DNA from: Streptomyces sp. NBRC 110611
Lineage (GTDB): Bacteria > Actinomycetota > Actinomycetes > Streptomycetales > Streptomycetaceae
Direction of reading: 5' to 3'
DNA length: 33,699 nt
NCBI RefSeq assembly: GCF_001590865.1
Contig: NZ_BBUY01000021.1
Coordinates: 1,115 to 34,813, forward strand
The notes beneath the pieces are model-generated. The model was not told the origin of the DNA. It worked only from the letters and a program-made list of their open reading frames with translations, and did no database searches. Positions 9,061-17,450 of this stretch are shown piece by piece. Every line of letters starts with the position of its first letter. Positions within the stretch are counted from its first letter, which is position 1. The position numbers were made by a program, and so were the translations under genes.

Positions 9061-9082
9061 GGGAGCCATTTTCAGGCTCTCC
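9061..9082 (+). terminator. Hairpin terminator candidate after the small-gene row
   Basis: GGGAGCC, seven loop bases (ATTTTCA) and GGCTCTC form a short stem with one G-T pair, 32 bases after the stop at 9028. There is no clear T run, as is common in Streptomyces terminators. Confidence 0.45.
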
Positions 9083-9733
9083 TGCTGCATGTGTGGGTGG
9101 TTTGAGCTGGGGTGATGCTGCACCGCTACACAGCTGGTTCGGAGAGGTGACTATCGTCCGAGATGCCTGTCATGCGTCGCATGTACTGTTTGGGCAGGTA
9201 GGTTGGAAACAGCGCGCCCCGGCTGCCGACGCTCCCCGTGCTCGGTGTCCGGGGCCGCGCCGTGCACGGGGACCGACGCCCGACACCATCTGGGCCGAGT
9301 ACCTCTCCCCCGACCATGACCGTCAGGGGCTCCAGGTCACGTTCGACGGTGGTGGGGATCCGGTGCACCCCCTGGTCCATCGAGGTGGAGCTTCCACACC
9401 GCAGTGAACACGCCATCGGTGCGACGCTGCACGTCGCCGAGACCGTTGCACATGTTGCCGGGTATGTGACCAGGGCCAGCAGCCACCATGCGGCACTCTC
9501 GGCGGTGAGCGGATACCCGGCACGGCACAGAGGCCGCGTGAGGCGGGCGAACGGGCGCAACAGGACCGGCGGTCGCGACGGATTCAGCATCATGCGCCCA
9601 TCCTGGCAGTGCTCGCCCCATGGCGGATCCGTGCAGATACTCAACAGACCCGGCCAGCGCCAAGTGCTGAACAGCTCCGTCTCCTTTGCCGTCAGCGGCC
9701 TGACGAGCCAGGTCAGCCGGGAAGCAGTTCCCC
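9083..9733. other. Degenerate stretch without a recognisable gene
   Basis: Open frames exist on both strands (longest on the minus strand, roughly 9806-9126), but none shows family motifs, a convincing start or consistent G/C third positions. The plus strand may once have held the N-terminal part of the methyltransferase whose tail follows, but I cannot trace it. Confidence 0.4.
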
Positions 9734-10039
9734 TTGGGGTTTGCTTTGTACGGCAGCGCGCGGCTGCCCGGAGTGTCCATGACCCACGGCTACCGTGACG
9801 ACGCACGGCACACGTGGCTTCAATCGGCGAACAGTTCGGCGGCCGTCACCGGAGGCGGCACGGTCACTGAGTACGGGCCGCGTGACCTGTGGGCCGAGGT
9901 AGTCGCCATCTACACGGAGTACGTAGCACACGGACGCCCGGCCGTCACCGACATGGAACTCAACGCGGACCACGAAAGCCAACACCAGATGTGGCTGCGC
10001 GCCCCGGACAACGTGATCTCCCCAGCTCAGAAACCGTAG
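9734..10039 (+). pseudogene. C-terminal remnant of a peptide-maturation-type methyltransferase
   Basis: The frame opens just after a stop at 9701-9703 and gives GFALYGSARLPGVSMTHGY, then TVTEYGPRDLWAEVVAIYTE, HGRPAVTDMELNADHESQHQ and MWLRAPDNVI. The GPR-LW-EV ... GRP ... W-APD pattern resembles the tail of protein-L-isoaspartate methyltransferase-like enzymes found in FxLD and ATP-grasp peptide-maturation systems. The SAM-binding domain is missing. An internal ATG at 9779 could start a short 86-residue product, but a remnant is more likely. Confidence 0.4.
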
Positions 10040-10294
10040 TAGCCCAAGACGTATGCGGCTCCATCGGCTGGTGGTGCCGACGGCAGTAGGTCACCAGCTG
10101 CCTCTGGACCACCCGGATGCGATCGAGCGGACCAGCCGGAACCATGGCGATGGGCTGGAGGCCGCACCTACTCCCTACGCGATGGCGGCTGGGCGACGCT
10201 ATTGCGTCAGGCCACGCAAGCGTTGAGCGCAGGACCCCAGCGCAGCCACTGCGAGCTGAAAGGGGTCTGGTGCAGGTCTGGGTGACAGGTTCGG

Positions 10295-11153
10295 TCACGC
10301 GGCCTGGAGGGCCGGTGTGGTCATGACGGCCTCGAACTCGACGGGTGTCAGCCGGCCGAGAGCGGCTTGTCTGCAGCGCCGGTGGTAGGTCCTCTCGATC
10401 CGGGACACGATCACGATCCGCAGTTCTTCACGGGTGGCCCAGGGTCCGGCGATCGAGGACGTTCTTCTGCAGCAGGCTGAAGAAGGATTCCATGGCCGCG
10501 TTGTCGCCGGCCGCCCCGACTCTTCCTATTGATCCGGCCATCCGGTGGTGGTCGAGGGCTCGGACGAACTTCCGGGACCGGAACTGTGATCCGCGATCGC
10601 TGTGCAGGATGCACCCGTCGACGTGTTCACGCCGGGCCACGGCGTTGTCCAGGGCGGCTACGGCGAGGCGGGACTTCATCCGCGTATCGATGGAGTAGCC
10701 CACGATCCTGTTGCTGAAGACATCCTTGATCGCGCAGAGGTACAGCTTGCCTTGGCCAGTGGCGTGTTCGGTGATGTCGGCGAGCCACAGCCGGTTCGGG
10801 CCGGTCGCGGTGAAGTTGCGGTTCACGAGATCGTCGTGCACCGGCGGGCCGGCCTTCTTGCCCCGGCCAGGCTTCTTCCCGAATACACTCCACCAGCGGT
10901 TGTCCCGACAGATCCGCCACGCGGTGCGCTCGGCCATGCCGGCCCCGGCACCACGCGCTTCATCGGCCATGAACCTGTAGCCGAACTCCGGGTCGTCGCG
11001 GTGGGCGTCGAACAGCGCGTTCGCGCGATATGCCTCCTCCAGCACGGCGTCGGCAACCGGGTTGCCCAGCCAACGGTAGTAGGGCTGTCTGGCGAGCTTG
11101 AGCACCCGGCACGTCACCGTGACGGGCACCCCGTCCACGGCCAGCTCATTCAC
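10295..11153 (-). pseudogene. IS3-family OrfB integrase-type transposase, late frameshift
   Basis: The start GTG 11153 overlaps the OrfA stop, giving MNELAVDGVPVTVTCRVLKL. The protein has the HTH-21 segment (DDPEFGYRFMADEA), then the rve core with LWLADITEHATGQGKLYL (first Asp), GCILHSDRGSQF (second Asp) and NAAMESFFSLLQKN (Glu). Near 10436-10444 one extra base shifts the frame. The proper C-terminus continues RRTWATREELRIVIV...RLTPVEFEAVMTTPALQAA and ends at 10297-10295. Without a correction the last ~45 residues are lost. Confidence 0.85.
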
Positions 11154-11458
11154 GAGCGGGTAGATCCTTTTCCCGTCAGATGCGCCTGCGACAGATAGGC
11201 TGCAACCCGGCGCAGGACCTCGTTCTCCTGCTCCAGCAGCTTGATCCGCCGACGTGCTTCCCGCAGTTCCGCGCTCTCCTGGCTGGTCACCCCGGGCTTG
11301 GTCCCGTCGTCGATATCCGCCCGGCGCATCCACTTCCACAACGTCATCGGGTGGACCCCGAAGTCGGTGGCCACCTGCTCCACCGTGACACCCGGGCCGC
11401 GGTTCCTCGCGACCCGCACGACGTCTTGGCGGAACTCTTCCGGATAAGGCTTGGGCAC
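11150..11458 (-). CDS. IS3-family OrfA
   Basis: From GTG 11458 it reads MPKPYPEEFRQDVVRVARN, an HTH domain with FGVHPMTLWKWMRRADID, then the coiled-coil LREARRRIKLLEQENEVLRR, about 102 residues and typical of OrfA. Near its end a GGGAAAAGG stretch (plus-strand T run 11168-11171) aligns exactly so that a -1 slip at A-AAA-G joins OrfA to the OrfB frame (DGKRIYPLVNELA). This is the usual programmed frameshift of IS3 elements. Confidence 0.85.
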   Translation of the reverse strand: MPKPYPEEFRQDVVRVARNRGPGVTVEQVATDFGVHPMTLWKWMRRADIDDGTKPGVTSQESAELREARRRIKLLEQENEVLRRVAAYLSQAHLTGKGSTRS

Positions 11459-11510
11459 AGCGACATCCTTTCCACCCGCCCCACAGGGCAAGCCAGTTCA
11501 GATGTCACCC

Positions 11511-11836
11511 GATCGTGCAGCAGACCCCGGCGTTCCATCTCTCGGGCGCGTCGCTCGCGGCCTCGTTCGGTGGTCTGGACGGCGGTGGCTTCTTCCTGAA
11601 GTTGGGAGGCGTGGTCGCCTTGGGGTGGCGGGTGCCGTCGATCCAGCGGAGCACGGTGCGGGGGGGGGAGAGACGCCGTAGGCGGCGGCCATGGCCTTGG
11701 TGGAGCCGTGGTACTTGCGGCTGCGGACCTGGGCGGCCTGGGTCGTGGTGCGGGAGGGGGCTTTGCGGGAGGCGAAGAGTGCTTCTTTGATACGGGTGAG
11801 CAGTCCGCGTCCGGCGAAGGGGTTGCGCACGGCCAT
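11511..11836 (-). pseudogene. tpg: Telomere terminal protein Tpg-like, N-terminal remnant
   Basis: The ATG at 11836 gives MAVRNPFAGRGLLTRIKEAL. It continues as a Tpg-like helix-turn-helix, KYHGSTKAMAAAYGVS, then in a second frame RTVLRWIDGTRHPKATTP, then in a third EATAVQTTERGRERRAREME. The GSTKAxAxxxGVSxRTVxRW signature is that of Tpg, the protein that primes and caps Streptomyces linear telomeres. A nine-G run on the plus strand (11660-11668) causes one shift. The gene is lost at the IS3 boundary, so the second half is missing. The start overlaps the tap stop as TGATG. Confidence 0.7.
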
Positions 11837-12070
11837 CAGACGTTGTCTCCCTCGTCATCGGCTTCGCCGGGTTCCGGGTGTTCGTCGGGGTCGTCGAGTC
11901 GGCGCCGTCGGTGGTGTGCTGGGTGGTGAGCCGGGAGGGTTGCTCCTTGCGGTCCATCATGTCGGTGACGGCCTGAATGGGGAGGGAGGCTTCATGTTTG
12001 GAGCTGCCGGGTGCGATGCCGAGGCGGAGGACGCCGGCGACCGGTTTGCCGTTCTGGGCGGTGTGAGCAG
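11836..12070 (-). pseudogene. tap: Telomere-associated protein Tap, C-terminal remnant
   Basis: The minus strand reads TAQNGKPVAGVLRLGIAPGS, then SKHEASLPIQAV, matching the Tap C-terminus pattern (GKPxxGxxRLGxxPGxxKHE). After a one-base frame change near 11895-11905 it reads DDPDEHPEPGEADDEGDNV with a TGA at 11838-11836. Tap is the DNA-binding partner that recruits Tpg to telomeres. Only the last ~75 of ~740 residues remain. The gene order and overlap with tpg match the canonical tap-tpg operon, which strengthens both calls. Confidence 0.65.
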
Positions 12071-12302
12071 TTCGAGGGGGCTGGGGCGCAGAGGGCTCAG
12101 CCAGCGCCGGCCTTGCTGCGGTTTGGCCTGGCGGTCACCGTGACCGGGGATCGCTCGTCGCCCAAGTCGTGGGCAGAGTCCTTTCGTTCCTGGGTCGGCC
12201 AGCCGGAGGCGCCGTCTGGTCCCGGTCCTTCCCTTGACGAGATTTCGCGACAGCAGCGGTGGGGCGCGAGGTCTGCCGGTGTTCCGTAACGGCAATCCCG
12301 GC

Positions 12303-13226
12303 TCAGGGGGCGCAGCCACTGTGGCCGAGAGCTCCTCGAGGGCCGGCGGGCGTCTGATGGTCTGCGTGCTGCCCGTGCGAGGTCTCGGGCTGCCGTATCC
12401 ACGCGGCCAGTAGCCCCAGCGCCTCTTCGGAGCTGGAGCCTGCCTCGGCGGTGTAGACACTCAGCCGCTGGTCGGGGTCGGCGGGCAGGGTGAGGGACTC
12501 GTAATGGAGGGTGAGCGGGCCGGCGATCGGGTGGTGGAAGTGTTTGCTGCCATGGGTGTGCCGATACACGTTCTGGTCGGCCCACCAGCGGCGGAAGTCC
12601 TCATCCGTGATCGAGAGTTCGCCGACGAGTTCGGCCAGCAGTGGATCGCGGGGATGGCGTCCGGCGTCGCGCCGGAGCGAGGCGACGATGTCCTGGGCGT
12701 GGGTTTCCCAGTGGGTATACAGCGAGCGGGCGGTCTCGTCGCAGAACATGAACCGCACCAGGTTCCGCTCGCGGGGCGGCAGCGCGTCGAAGTCGGTGAG
12801 CAGCGCACGTGCCATCCGGTTGGACGCAAGGACGTCCAGTCGCCGCCCCAGCACAAGGGCGGGGGTGTGCTCGAGGATCCGGAGCAGGTCGCGCAGCCCG
12901 GGGCGGACCGGCTGCGGACGCGTCGCCGTGCGACGGGACCTGCCTGCGGCGGGCCTGGCGAGCTGGAACAGATGGGTGCGTTCGACGGGATCGAGGCGCA
13001 GCGCGCGGGAGATGGCGTCCAGCACGTTCTCGGAGACGTTCAGCCGGCGTCCGCGTTCCAGGCGTACGTAGTAGTCGACGCTCACGCCCGCCAGTTGCGC
13101 GATCTCTTCGCGGCGCAGTCCCGGCACTCGCCGGGGGCCGCCGTCGTCGGACAGGCCCGCCTGGCGCGGGGTGATCCGTGCCCGCCGGGAGCGGAGGAAC
13201 TCACCGAGAGCTGTGTTGCGATCCAT
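12303..13226 (-). CDS. XRE-family regulator of the MmyB type
   Basis: From ATG 13226 the 307-residue protein starts MDRNTALGEFLRSRRARITP. It has an N-terminal HTH (VPGLRREEIAQLAGVSVDYYVRLERGR) followed by the MmyB-like ligand-binding domain (DVLASNRMARALLTDFDALP, ERNLVRFMF, HFHHPIAGPLTLHYESLTL). MmyB-type regulators bind small hydrophobic ligands and commonly sit divergently beside an oxidoreductase, as here. It probably controls itself and the dehydrogenase through the palindrome in the 205-bp gap. The stop codon is at 12305-12303. No defects are visible. Confidence 0.9.
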   Translation of the reverse strand: MDRNTALGEFLRSRRARITPRQAGLSDDGGPRRVPGLRREEIAQLAGVSVDYYVRLERGRRLNVSENVLDAISRALRLDPVERTHLFQLARPAAGRSRRTATRPQPVRPGLRDLLRILEHTPALVLGRRLDVLASNRMARALLTDFDALPPRERNLVRFMFCDETARSLYTHWETHAQDIVASLRRDAGRHPRDPLLAELVGELSITDEDFRRWWADQNVYRHTHGSKHFHHPIAGPLTLHYESLTLPADPDQRLSVYTAEAGSSSEEALGLLAAWIRQPETSHGQHADHQTPAGPRGALGHSGCAP

Positions 13227-13270
13227 GCCGTTCACGATAGGGCCCACGATCGCCCCGACGGCCCGCGAAA

Positions 13271-13289
13271 GGGGGACTGGCAGTCCCCC
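13271..13289. promoter_or_regulatory. Palindromic operator candidate for the XRE regulator
   Basis: GGGGGACTGGCAGTCCCCC is a perfect 19-base palindrome around a central G, lying between the divergent regulator and dehydrogenase genes, 45 bp from the regulator start and 142 bp from the dehydrogenase start. Its placement fits autoregulation together with control of the dehydrogenase. Confidence 0.6.
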
Positions 13290-13431
13290 GGTCCGGCCGT
13301 CCCCGGGGCGAAGCGGACCCCCCGGAAGGCGATCAGCAGCCGATTCCGGTGCTGAAGTGGAACGTGTCGAGACCGACCGGGGCCAAACCGCCCCGGTCGG
13401 CCTCTGTTCGCATCGCACGAAGGGAACTCCT

Positions 13432-14283
13432 GTGTCGGACACCAAGACATTCCTGATCACCGGCGTCAGCACCGGCCTGGGCCGCGCACTGGCGCGCGCG
13501 GCGTTGGCCGCGGGCCACCGGGTGGTGGGCACGGTGCGCACGCCCGCCGACGCACGGGCCTTTGAGGCGCTCGCCGGCGACGCGCACGCCCGCATCCTGG
13601 ATGTGACCGACCATGACGCGGTGGAGGCGGTCGTGGACGAGACCGAGCGTGACCTGGGCCCGGTCGACGTACTCGTCGCCAACGCCGGGTACGGCCATGA
13701 CGGCCTCTTCGAGGAGTCGTCGATGGACGACCTTCGCCGTCAGTTCGAGGTGAACGTCTACGGAACCGTGGCGGTGATCAAGGCCGTGCTGCCGCACATG
13801 CGGGAGCGCCGTTCGGGCCACATCATCGCCGTCACCTCGATGGGCGGGCTGATCACCATGCCGGGCCTCAGCTTCTACCACGGCAGCAAGTTCGCGGTGG
13901 AGGGCATCCTCGAAACGCTCGGCAAGGAGGTCGCCGATTTCGGCATCCATGTCACCGCCGTCGAGCCGGGCAGTTTCCGGACCGACTGGGCCGGTCGCTC
14001 GATGATCCGCGCACCCCGTGCGATCGCCGACTACGACGAGCTGTTCGAGCCGCTGCGCGCCCGGCGCATCCACGGCAGCGGGCGCCAGCCGGGCGACCCG
14101 GACAAGGCCGCGGCCGCGGTGCTGCGCATCGTGGCGGCCGAGCAGCCGCCGACGCGCCTGCTGCTCGGCACCGACGCGCTTCGCCTCGTCCAGGCCGGAC
14201 GCGACGCCTTCGAGCGCGGCATGTTGGCATGGGCCGAGCTGTCGGCCTCCACCGACTTCGACGACGTCAGCCGGTCCGCCTGA
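13432..14283 (+). CDS. Short-chain dehydrogenase/reductase
   Basis: This 283-residue classical SDR is an NAD(P)-dependent oxidoreductase with substrate unknown. The start GTG 13432 follows GAAGGGAA at suitable spacing. The cofactor motif is TGVSTGLG near residue 10, NAG is near residue 83, Ser lies in AVTSMGG, and the catalytic Tyr/Lys pair is in FYHGSK. The basic Arg after the first glycine motif (TVRTP) suggests NADPH preference. It is divergent from the MmyB-type regulator, which probably represses it until a ligand binds. A strong hairpin terminator follows 11 bases after the stop. Confidence 0.92.
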   Translation: MSDTKTFLITGVSTGLGRALARAALAAGHRVVGTVRTPADARAFEALAGDAHARILDVTDHDAVEAVVDETERDLGPVDVLVANAGYGHDGLFEESSMDDLRRQFEVNVYGTVAVIKAVLPHMRERRSGHIIAVTSMGGLITMPGLSFYHGSKFAVEGILETLGKEVADFGIHVTAVEPGSFRTDWAGRSMIRAPRAIADYDELFEPLRARRIHGSGRQPGDPDKAAAAVLRIVAAEQPPTRLLLGTDALRLVQAGRDAFERGMLAWAELSASTDFDDVSRSA

Positions 14284-14294
14284 CGCCACTCGCC

Positions 14295-14322
14295 GTCGAG
14301 GCCCCGAGCGCGGGGCCTCGAC
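14295..14322 (+). terminator. Strong hairpin terminator after the dehydrogenase
   Basis: GTCGAGGCCCC and GGGGCCTCGAC form a perfect 11-bp stem around a six-base GAGCGC loop, 11 bases after the stop. Confidence 0.75.
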
Positions 14323-14848
14323 AGCGGCCGTCATCACCAGGCCGGCCCGCTCCGGTCCACCACGGCCGGACCTGCTCGCAGCCGTTCACACCGCCCAGCG
14401 CCTCCTGGTAACCGGGCGGAGGTGAAAACTCACGCTGAGCACCATCGGCGCGGGCGCGAGGCAGGCGGTCGGCATCGGTGCCGGCGCGGCGACCCACAGG
14501 GAGGCGGTGATCGGGTGCAGTCCGAGCACAGGCCCAGAATCGCTGGAGGCAGTTCTCGGGCAACGGCGACAAGGGCGGTGGCGCGGGCTGCTGGGCGGTC
14601 GGGGATGCAGTGGGCGGCCGGGCGGCGGCCGAGGACGGCGGTGGAGAGATGGGCGCCTGGAGGTGTCGGGGCAACAGCCGGCCGGAGGGCGTCTTCGCTG
14701 CCCAGGACCGGTCACCGCTCGCCCGGGCGCTGTACGCGTACCCGCCGCGCCGGGCGGCGGCGTACGCATGGTCCGTGCGCCTCGCGGCAGGCGGATGCGG
14801 CCGGGCCTCGGGCAGCCCGGCACAGCAGCACGGCGAGAAGCCCCCGGG
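14323..14848. other. Gap without a supported gene
   Basis: Both strands have open frames of low complexity (Arg/Pro/Gly-rich). A short minus-strand segment near 14400-14540 (PITASLWVAAPAPMPTACL) is hydrophobic and could be the relic of a membrane protein, but I see no family motif. It also holds the 3' untranslated region of the glycosyltransferase. Confidence 0.35.
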
Positions 14849-16063
14849 TCACCCGGCGTCCTGCGACCCGATATGGGCGAGCAGCGATGCGGCACCGTCC
14901 TCTGCGGCGATCCCGCGGGCGAGTTCGGCCGCGCGGCGGCGGTAGGCCGGCTCGGACAGGCAGGCCGTGATCGCGTCGCCGAGGGCTTCGGCGGTGAGGT
15001 CCTGGAACGGCAGAGGGCAGGGAGCGACTCCCAGCCGGTGCAGCCGGGACGCCCAGAACGGCTGGTCGGCCATGACGGGAACGGGCACGGCAGGAACTGC
15101 GGCCCGCAGTCCGGCTGCGGTGGTACCCGCCCCGGCGTGGTGGACGACGGCGGCGGTGCGAGGAAACAGCCAGTCGTGCGGGACGTCGCCGATGGCCAGT
15201 ACGTCGGCGCCGCAGCCGCTCAGTTCGGCCCACCCCGCCTGCACCACGGCGCGCACGCCTGCCCGCTTCACCGCCACGGCCACCAGCTCGCTGAGCCGTT
15301 CCCCCTGCCCCGCCGCCATGCTGCCGAACCCGATGAACACCGGGGGCGGACCTGCCTGGAGGAAGTCGACCAGTTCGGCCGGGGGCTGCCAGCCATCCGG
15401 CCGCGCGGGCCACCAGTAGCCCGTCACGTCGACCCCGGACGGCCAGTCCTGGGGGCGCGGCACCACCAGCGGGCTGAAGCCGTGGAAGACCGGCCGGATG
15501 TCCGCCGGTGCCCAGGGCGCGTCGGCTGGCAGCCCCAGGCGGGTACGCAGCCGGGTCACGGCGCCCGCGAAGACCCCTTCCGCGCGCCCGAGTACGTCCC
15601 GGCCCGCGGCGAGGTTGCCCTGCGGCCCCGGGCCGTCGGTGTTGCGCGCGTTGGGCAGCGGGAACTGCCGGGTGGCGAACGACGGTGCGAGGTAAGTGCC
15701 GATGACGGGGATGCCGAGGGCTTCGCCGGCCATCCGGCTGAGCGGTGCCGGGCCGAAGGCGGTGAGCAGCAGGTCAGCCCCGCCTGCCACGGCCTGCGCC
15801 ACCCCGTCGGCGAGCCCGTCCGCGTAGGCCCTCGTCATCGCCCGGGCCTCCTCCCGTGACGCGGCCCGGGACAGATCCCGGATCAGCCCCTGCGGGTCTC
15901 CGGGCATGGGCCGGTGGTCGAGGCCGCACCCGGCGAGGAGTGCCGCGAAGGACGGGTGAGCGGCCACAGCGACCTGAAGCCCCGCATCCTGCAGACGCCG
16001 CCCCAGACCGGTGAAGGGCGCGACGTCTCCCCGTGAACCGGCAGTGATGATCACAATACGCAT
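14849..16063 (-). CDS. GT1-family glycosyltransferase (MGT/macrolide type)
   Basis: The 404-residue enzyme starts at ATG 16063 with MRIVIITAGSRGDVAPFTGL, the acceptor-side Rossmann start of GT1 enzymes that transfer sugar from a nucleotide donor to lipids, macrolides or sterols. The donor-binding half has PVFIGFGSMAAGQGE, then VVHHAGAGTTAAGLRAAVP and PVMADQPFWASRL, the HHxGxGTT and DQ signatures. The length is normal and no defect is seen. It stands alone, between the terminated dehydrogenase and IS debris, so the acceptor is unknown; self-resistance, glycolipid or sterol glycosylation are all possible. Confidence 0.92.
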   Translation of the reverse strand: MRIVIITAGSRGDVAPFTGLGRRLQDAGLQVAVAAHPSFAALLAGCGLDHRPMPGDPQGLIRDLSRAASREEARAMTRAYADGLADGVAQAVAGGADLLLTAFGPAPLSRMAGEALGIPVIGTYLAPSFATRQFPLPNARNTDGPGPQGNLAAGRDVLGRAEGVFAGAVTRLRTRLGLPADAPWAPADIRPVFHGFSPLVVPRPQDWPSGVDVTGYWWPARPDGWQPPAELVDFLQAGPPPVFIGFGSMAAGQGERLSELVAVAVKRAGVRAVVQAGWAELSGCGADVLAIGDVPHDWLFPRTAAVVHHAGAGTTAAGLRAAVPAVPVPVMADQPFWASRLHRLGVAPCPLPFQDLTAEALGDAITACLSEPAYRRRAAELARGIAAEDGAASLLAHIGSQDAG

Positions 16064-16182
16064 GGGACGATTCTCCCCGGCGAATGCCGCCCGGCTACCG
16101 TTCCGGCCAGGAGGATCCCTCACCCGGCCCGTCTGCTGCCCCCGAGCGCATCCGCTGTCCGAAACTCGTGAACGAAGCCGGC

Positions 16183-16455
16183 TCAAGATCGTAGTTCGGA
16201 AAATCGTCGCTTCATCGTTCTGAAGGCGACGTCCGGGCGCCGCAGCAGGCTGGTCGCCGCACTCGCCGCGACCGACTCGTCCCGAGTGAACTCCTCCACC
16301 GCCCGGACCTTGTTCTCCGCGGAGACTTTGGCCGCCACCTGCGGACGCTTGAGGAAATCGGTGGTCACCGTCGCGGCGACCTCCTCGTCCCGGGCCAGGC
16401 GGTGGATCGCGGTGACCTTCTCCTGCGCGGTCTCGGGGTTGTCGACCGTCCACCT
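16183..16455 (-). pseudogene. DUF6192-like protein fragment
   Basis: The minus strand gives WTVDNPETAQEKVTAIHRLA, then DEEVAATVTTDFLKRPQVAA, then VEEFTRDESVAASAATSLL and RRPDVAF, three tandem copies of the [LF][AT]xDExVAAxxxTxxLxRPxV pattern seen in DUF6192 proteins of Streptomyces. The N-terminal part is replaced by IS3 sequence at about 16455, and the end (KRRFSELRS) may be off-family. Function is unknown. Confidence 0.55.
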
Positions 16456-16600
16456 CACCCTCCGATGCGGTGTGCACGGCCCGTATCCGCCGCGCGAGCT
16501 GGTCGTCGGCTGTCTGCCGGGCGGCGCGTGCGGGCGCGGTCTTGCGCCAGTATTGGAAGCTGGACCGGGCGAGGCCGATGACCGACCGCAGTTCCCCGAG
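16456..16600 (-). pseudogene. IS3-family OrfB, N-terminal fragment
   Basis: The minus strand reads GLGELRSVIGLARSSFQYWR, then KTAPARAARQTADDQLARRI and RAVHTASEG, the opening of an IS3 OrfB. It stops where the DUF6192-like sequence begins, so the two were joined by deletion. Confidence 0.65.
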
Positions 16601-16703
16601 ACCCGAAACGGCATGGACTCGACGGCTCCTGCGCCACGACGACGGCTTTCGTCCTCGGCCTCGACGCTGGCAGCTCGTGGAGCATGCTCACCGGTTTTCA
16701 GGA

Positions 16704-16961
16704 ATGGCTCGTGGTCCACTCGGCAAGGGACTCGACCTGACCTGGCCCGTTCTCGTCCGCCACCTCACCCCTGGAGGCTGGGCCCACCCACTCTCCGAGC
16801 AGACCGATGTTGCCGCTGCGACTACGTTCTACCGACTCCTCGGGGAGTTCTTCACAGCACGAGAGCAGCCGAACGGTCTCGCCCGGACCTTCCGGAACTA
16901 CCAGTCGTGGGCGATCACCCAGGACTGGTATCACCTCGCGGAGGCGGCAGACCAGGACTGA
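16704..16961 (+). CDS. Small hypothetical protein, possibly a truncated C-terminus
   Basis: From ATG 16704 the 85 residues read MARGPLGKGLDLTWPVLVRH, then TPGGWAHPLSEQTDVAAATT, FYRLLGEFFTAREQPNGLAR and TFRNYQSWAITQDWYHLAEA. Codon usage is convincingly coding and the frame stays open upstream to 16626 and beyond, where WQLVEHAHRFSG could be genuine protein. The real gene may therefore have begun further left and been cut by the IS3/DUF6192 rearrangement. The family is not recognised; aromatic content suggests a small globular fold. Confidence 0.45.
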   Translation: MARGPLGKGLDLTWPVLVRHLTPGGWAHPLSEQTDVAAATTFYRLLGEFFTAREQPNGLARTFRNYQSWAITQDWYHLAEAADQD

Positions 16962-17450
16962 TCGTTTGACATCCCACCTAGTCGCCCCAGGTCAGGGCAT
17001 CGCACCGGACCAACTTGGCTGGCGAAGGACAGAGGAGCAGCGTTTCTACAGCAGTTGGGAAGGCACTGTGACGGCCGACGCAGGGCCGGCGCAGCGCGGT
17101 GGCCCGCGGTGCAGGCCCTCAATTGGAATGTCCCGTTCCGTAAGGGCGGTCTGCGTGTTCTCGGTGTGTCTCATCCAGGGGCCACGGCAACTTGTCTCAC
17201 GATCTTGTCCCTTTGCCGGCGTCCGGCTCGACGCGGTTCAGGTATGACTCCAGGGCGTGCGGGGCGCCCCGGATGCGGTCCCGGTCCGCCGTCGCGTGAA
17301 CCCCATCTGCTGTCGGCCTTGTGGCATCTGCGGGGGCCGGGGCCGGGGGCCGACTTGATCGTCGGGGGTGGTGAGGGAAAGGATCGACGAGTCGACGAGT
17401 CGTGTCGGCCCGAGCGGTCGGCGACCCACGAGAAGGACAAGGCGGGCGGG
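16962..17450. other. Gap upstream of the IclR regulator
   Basis: No supported gene. A minus-strand tail near 17197-17270 (ALESYLNRVEPDAGKG followed by a stop) could be a relic of an unidentified protein. The last ~150 bases before 17451 must contain the regulator's promoter, but I see no copy of the palindrome found downstream of it. Confidence 0.35.

Larger units (their letters stand above)
10280..11510 (-). mobile_element. IS3-family insertion sequence (orfA-orfB)
   Basis: The GGGTGACA inverted ends at 10280-10287 and 11503-11510 enclose overlapping orfA and orfB on the minus strand; the ~1.23-kb length is normal for IS3. The bases outside the two ends do not match, so no target duplication is visible. 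This agrees with the tpg fragment being present on only one side: the flanks were probably rearranged after insertion. OrfB has a late frameshift, so activity is doubtful. Confidence 0.75.

Noticed and set aside
9126..9806. Overlapping open frames on both strands, 186-226 codons
   Set aside because: Neither strand shows recognisable domains, a good start site or consistent codon usage, so I left it as degenerate sequence.
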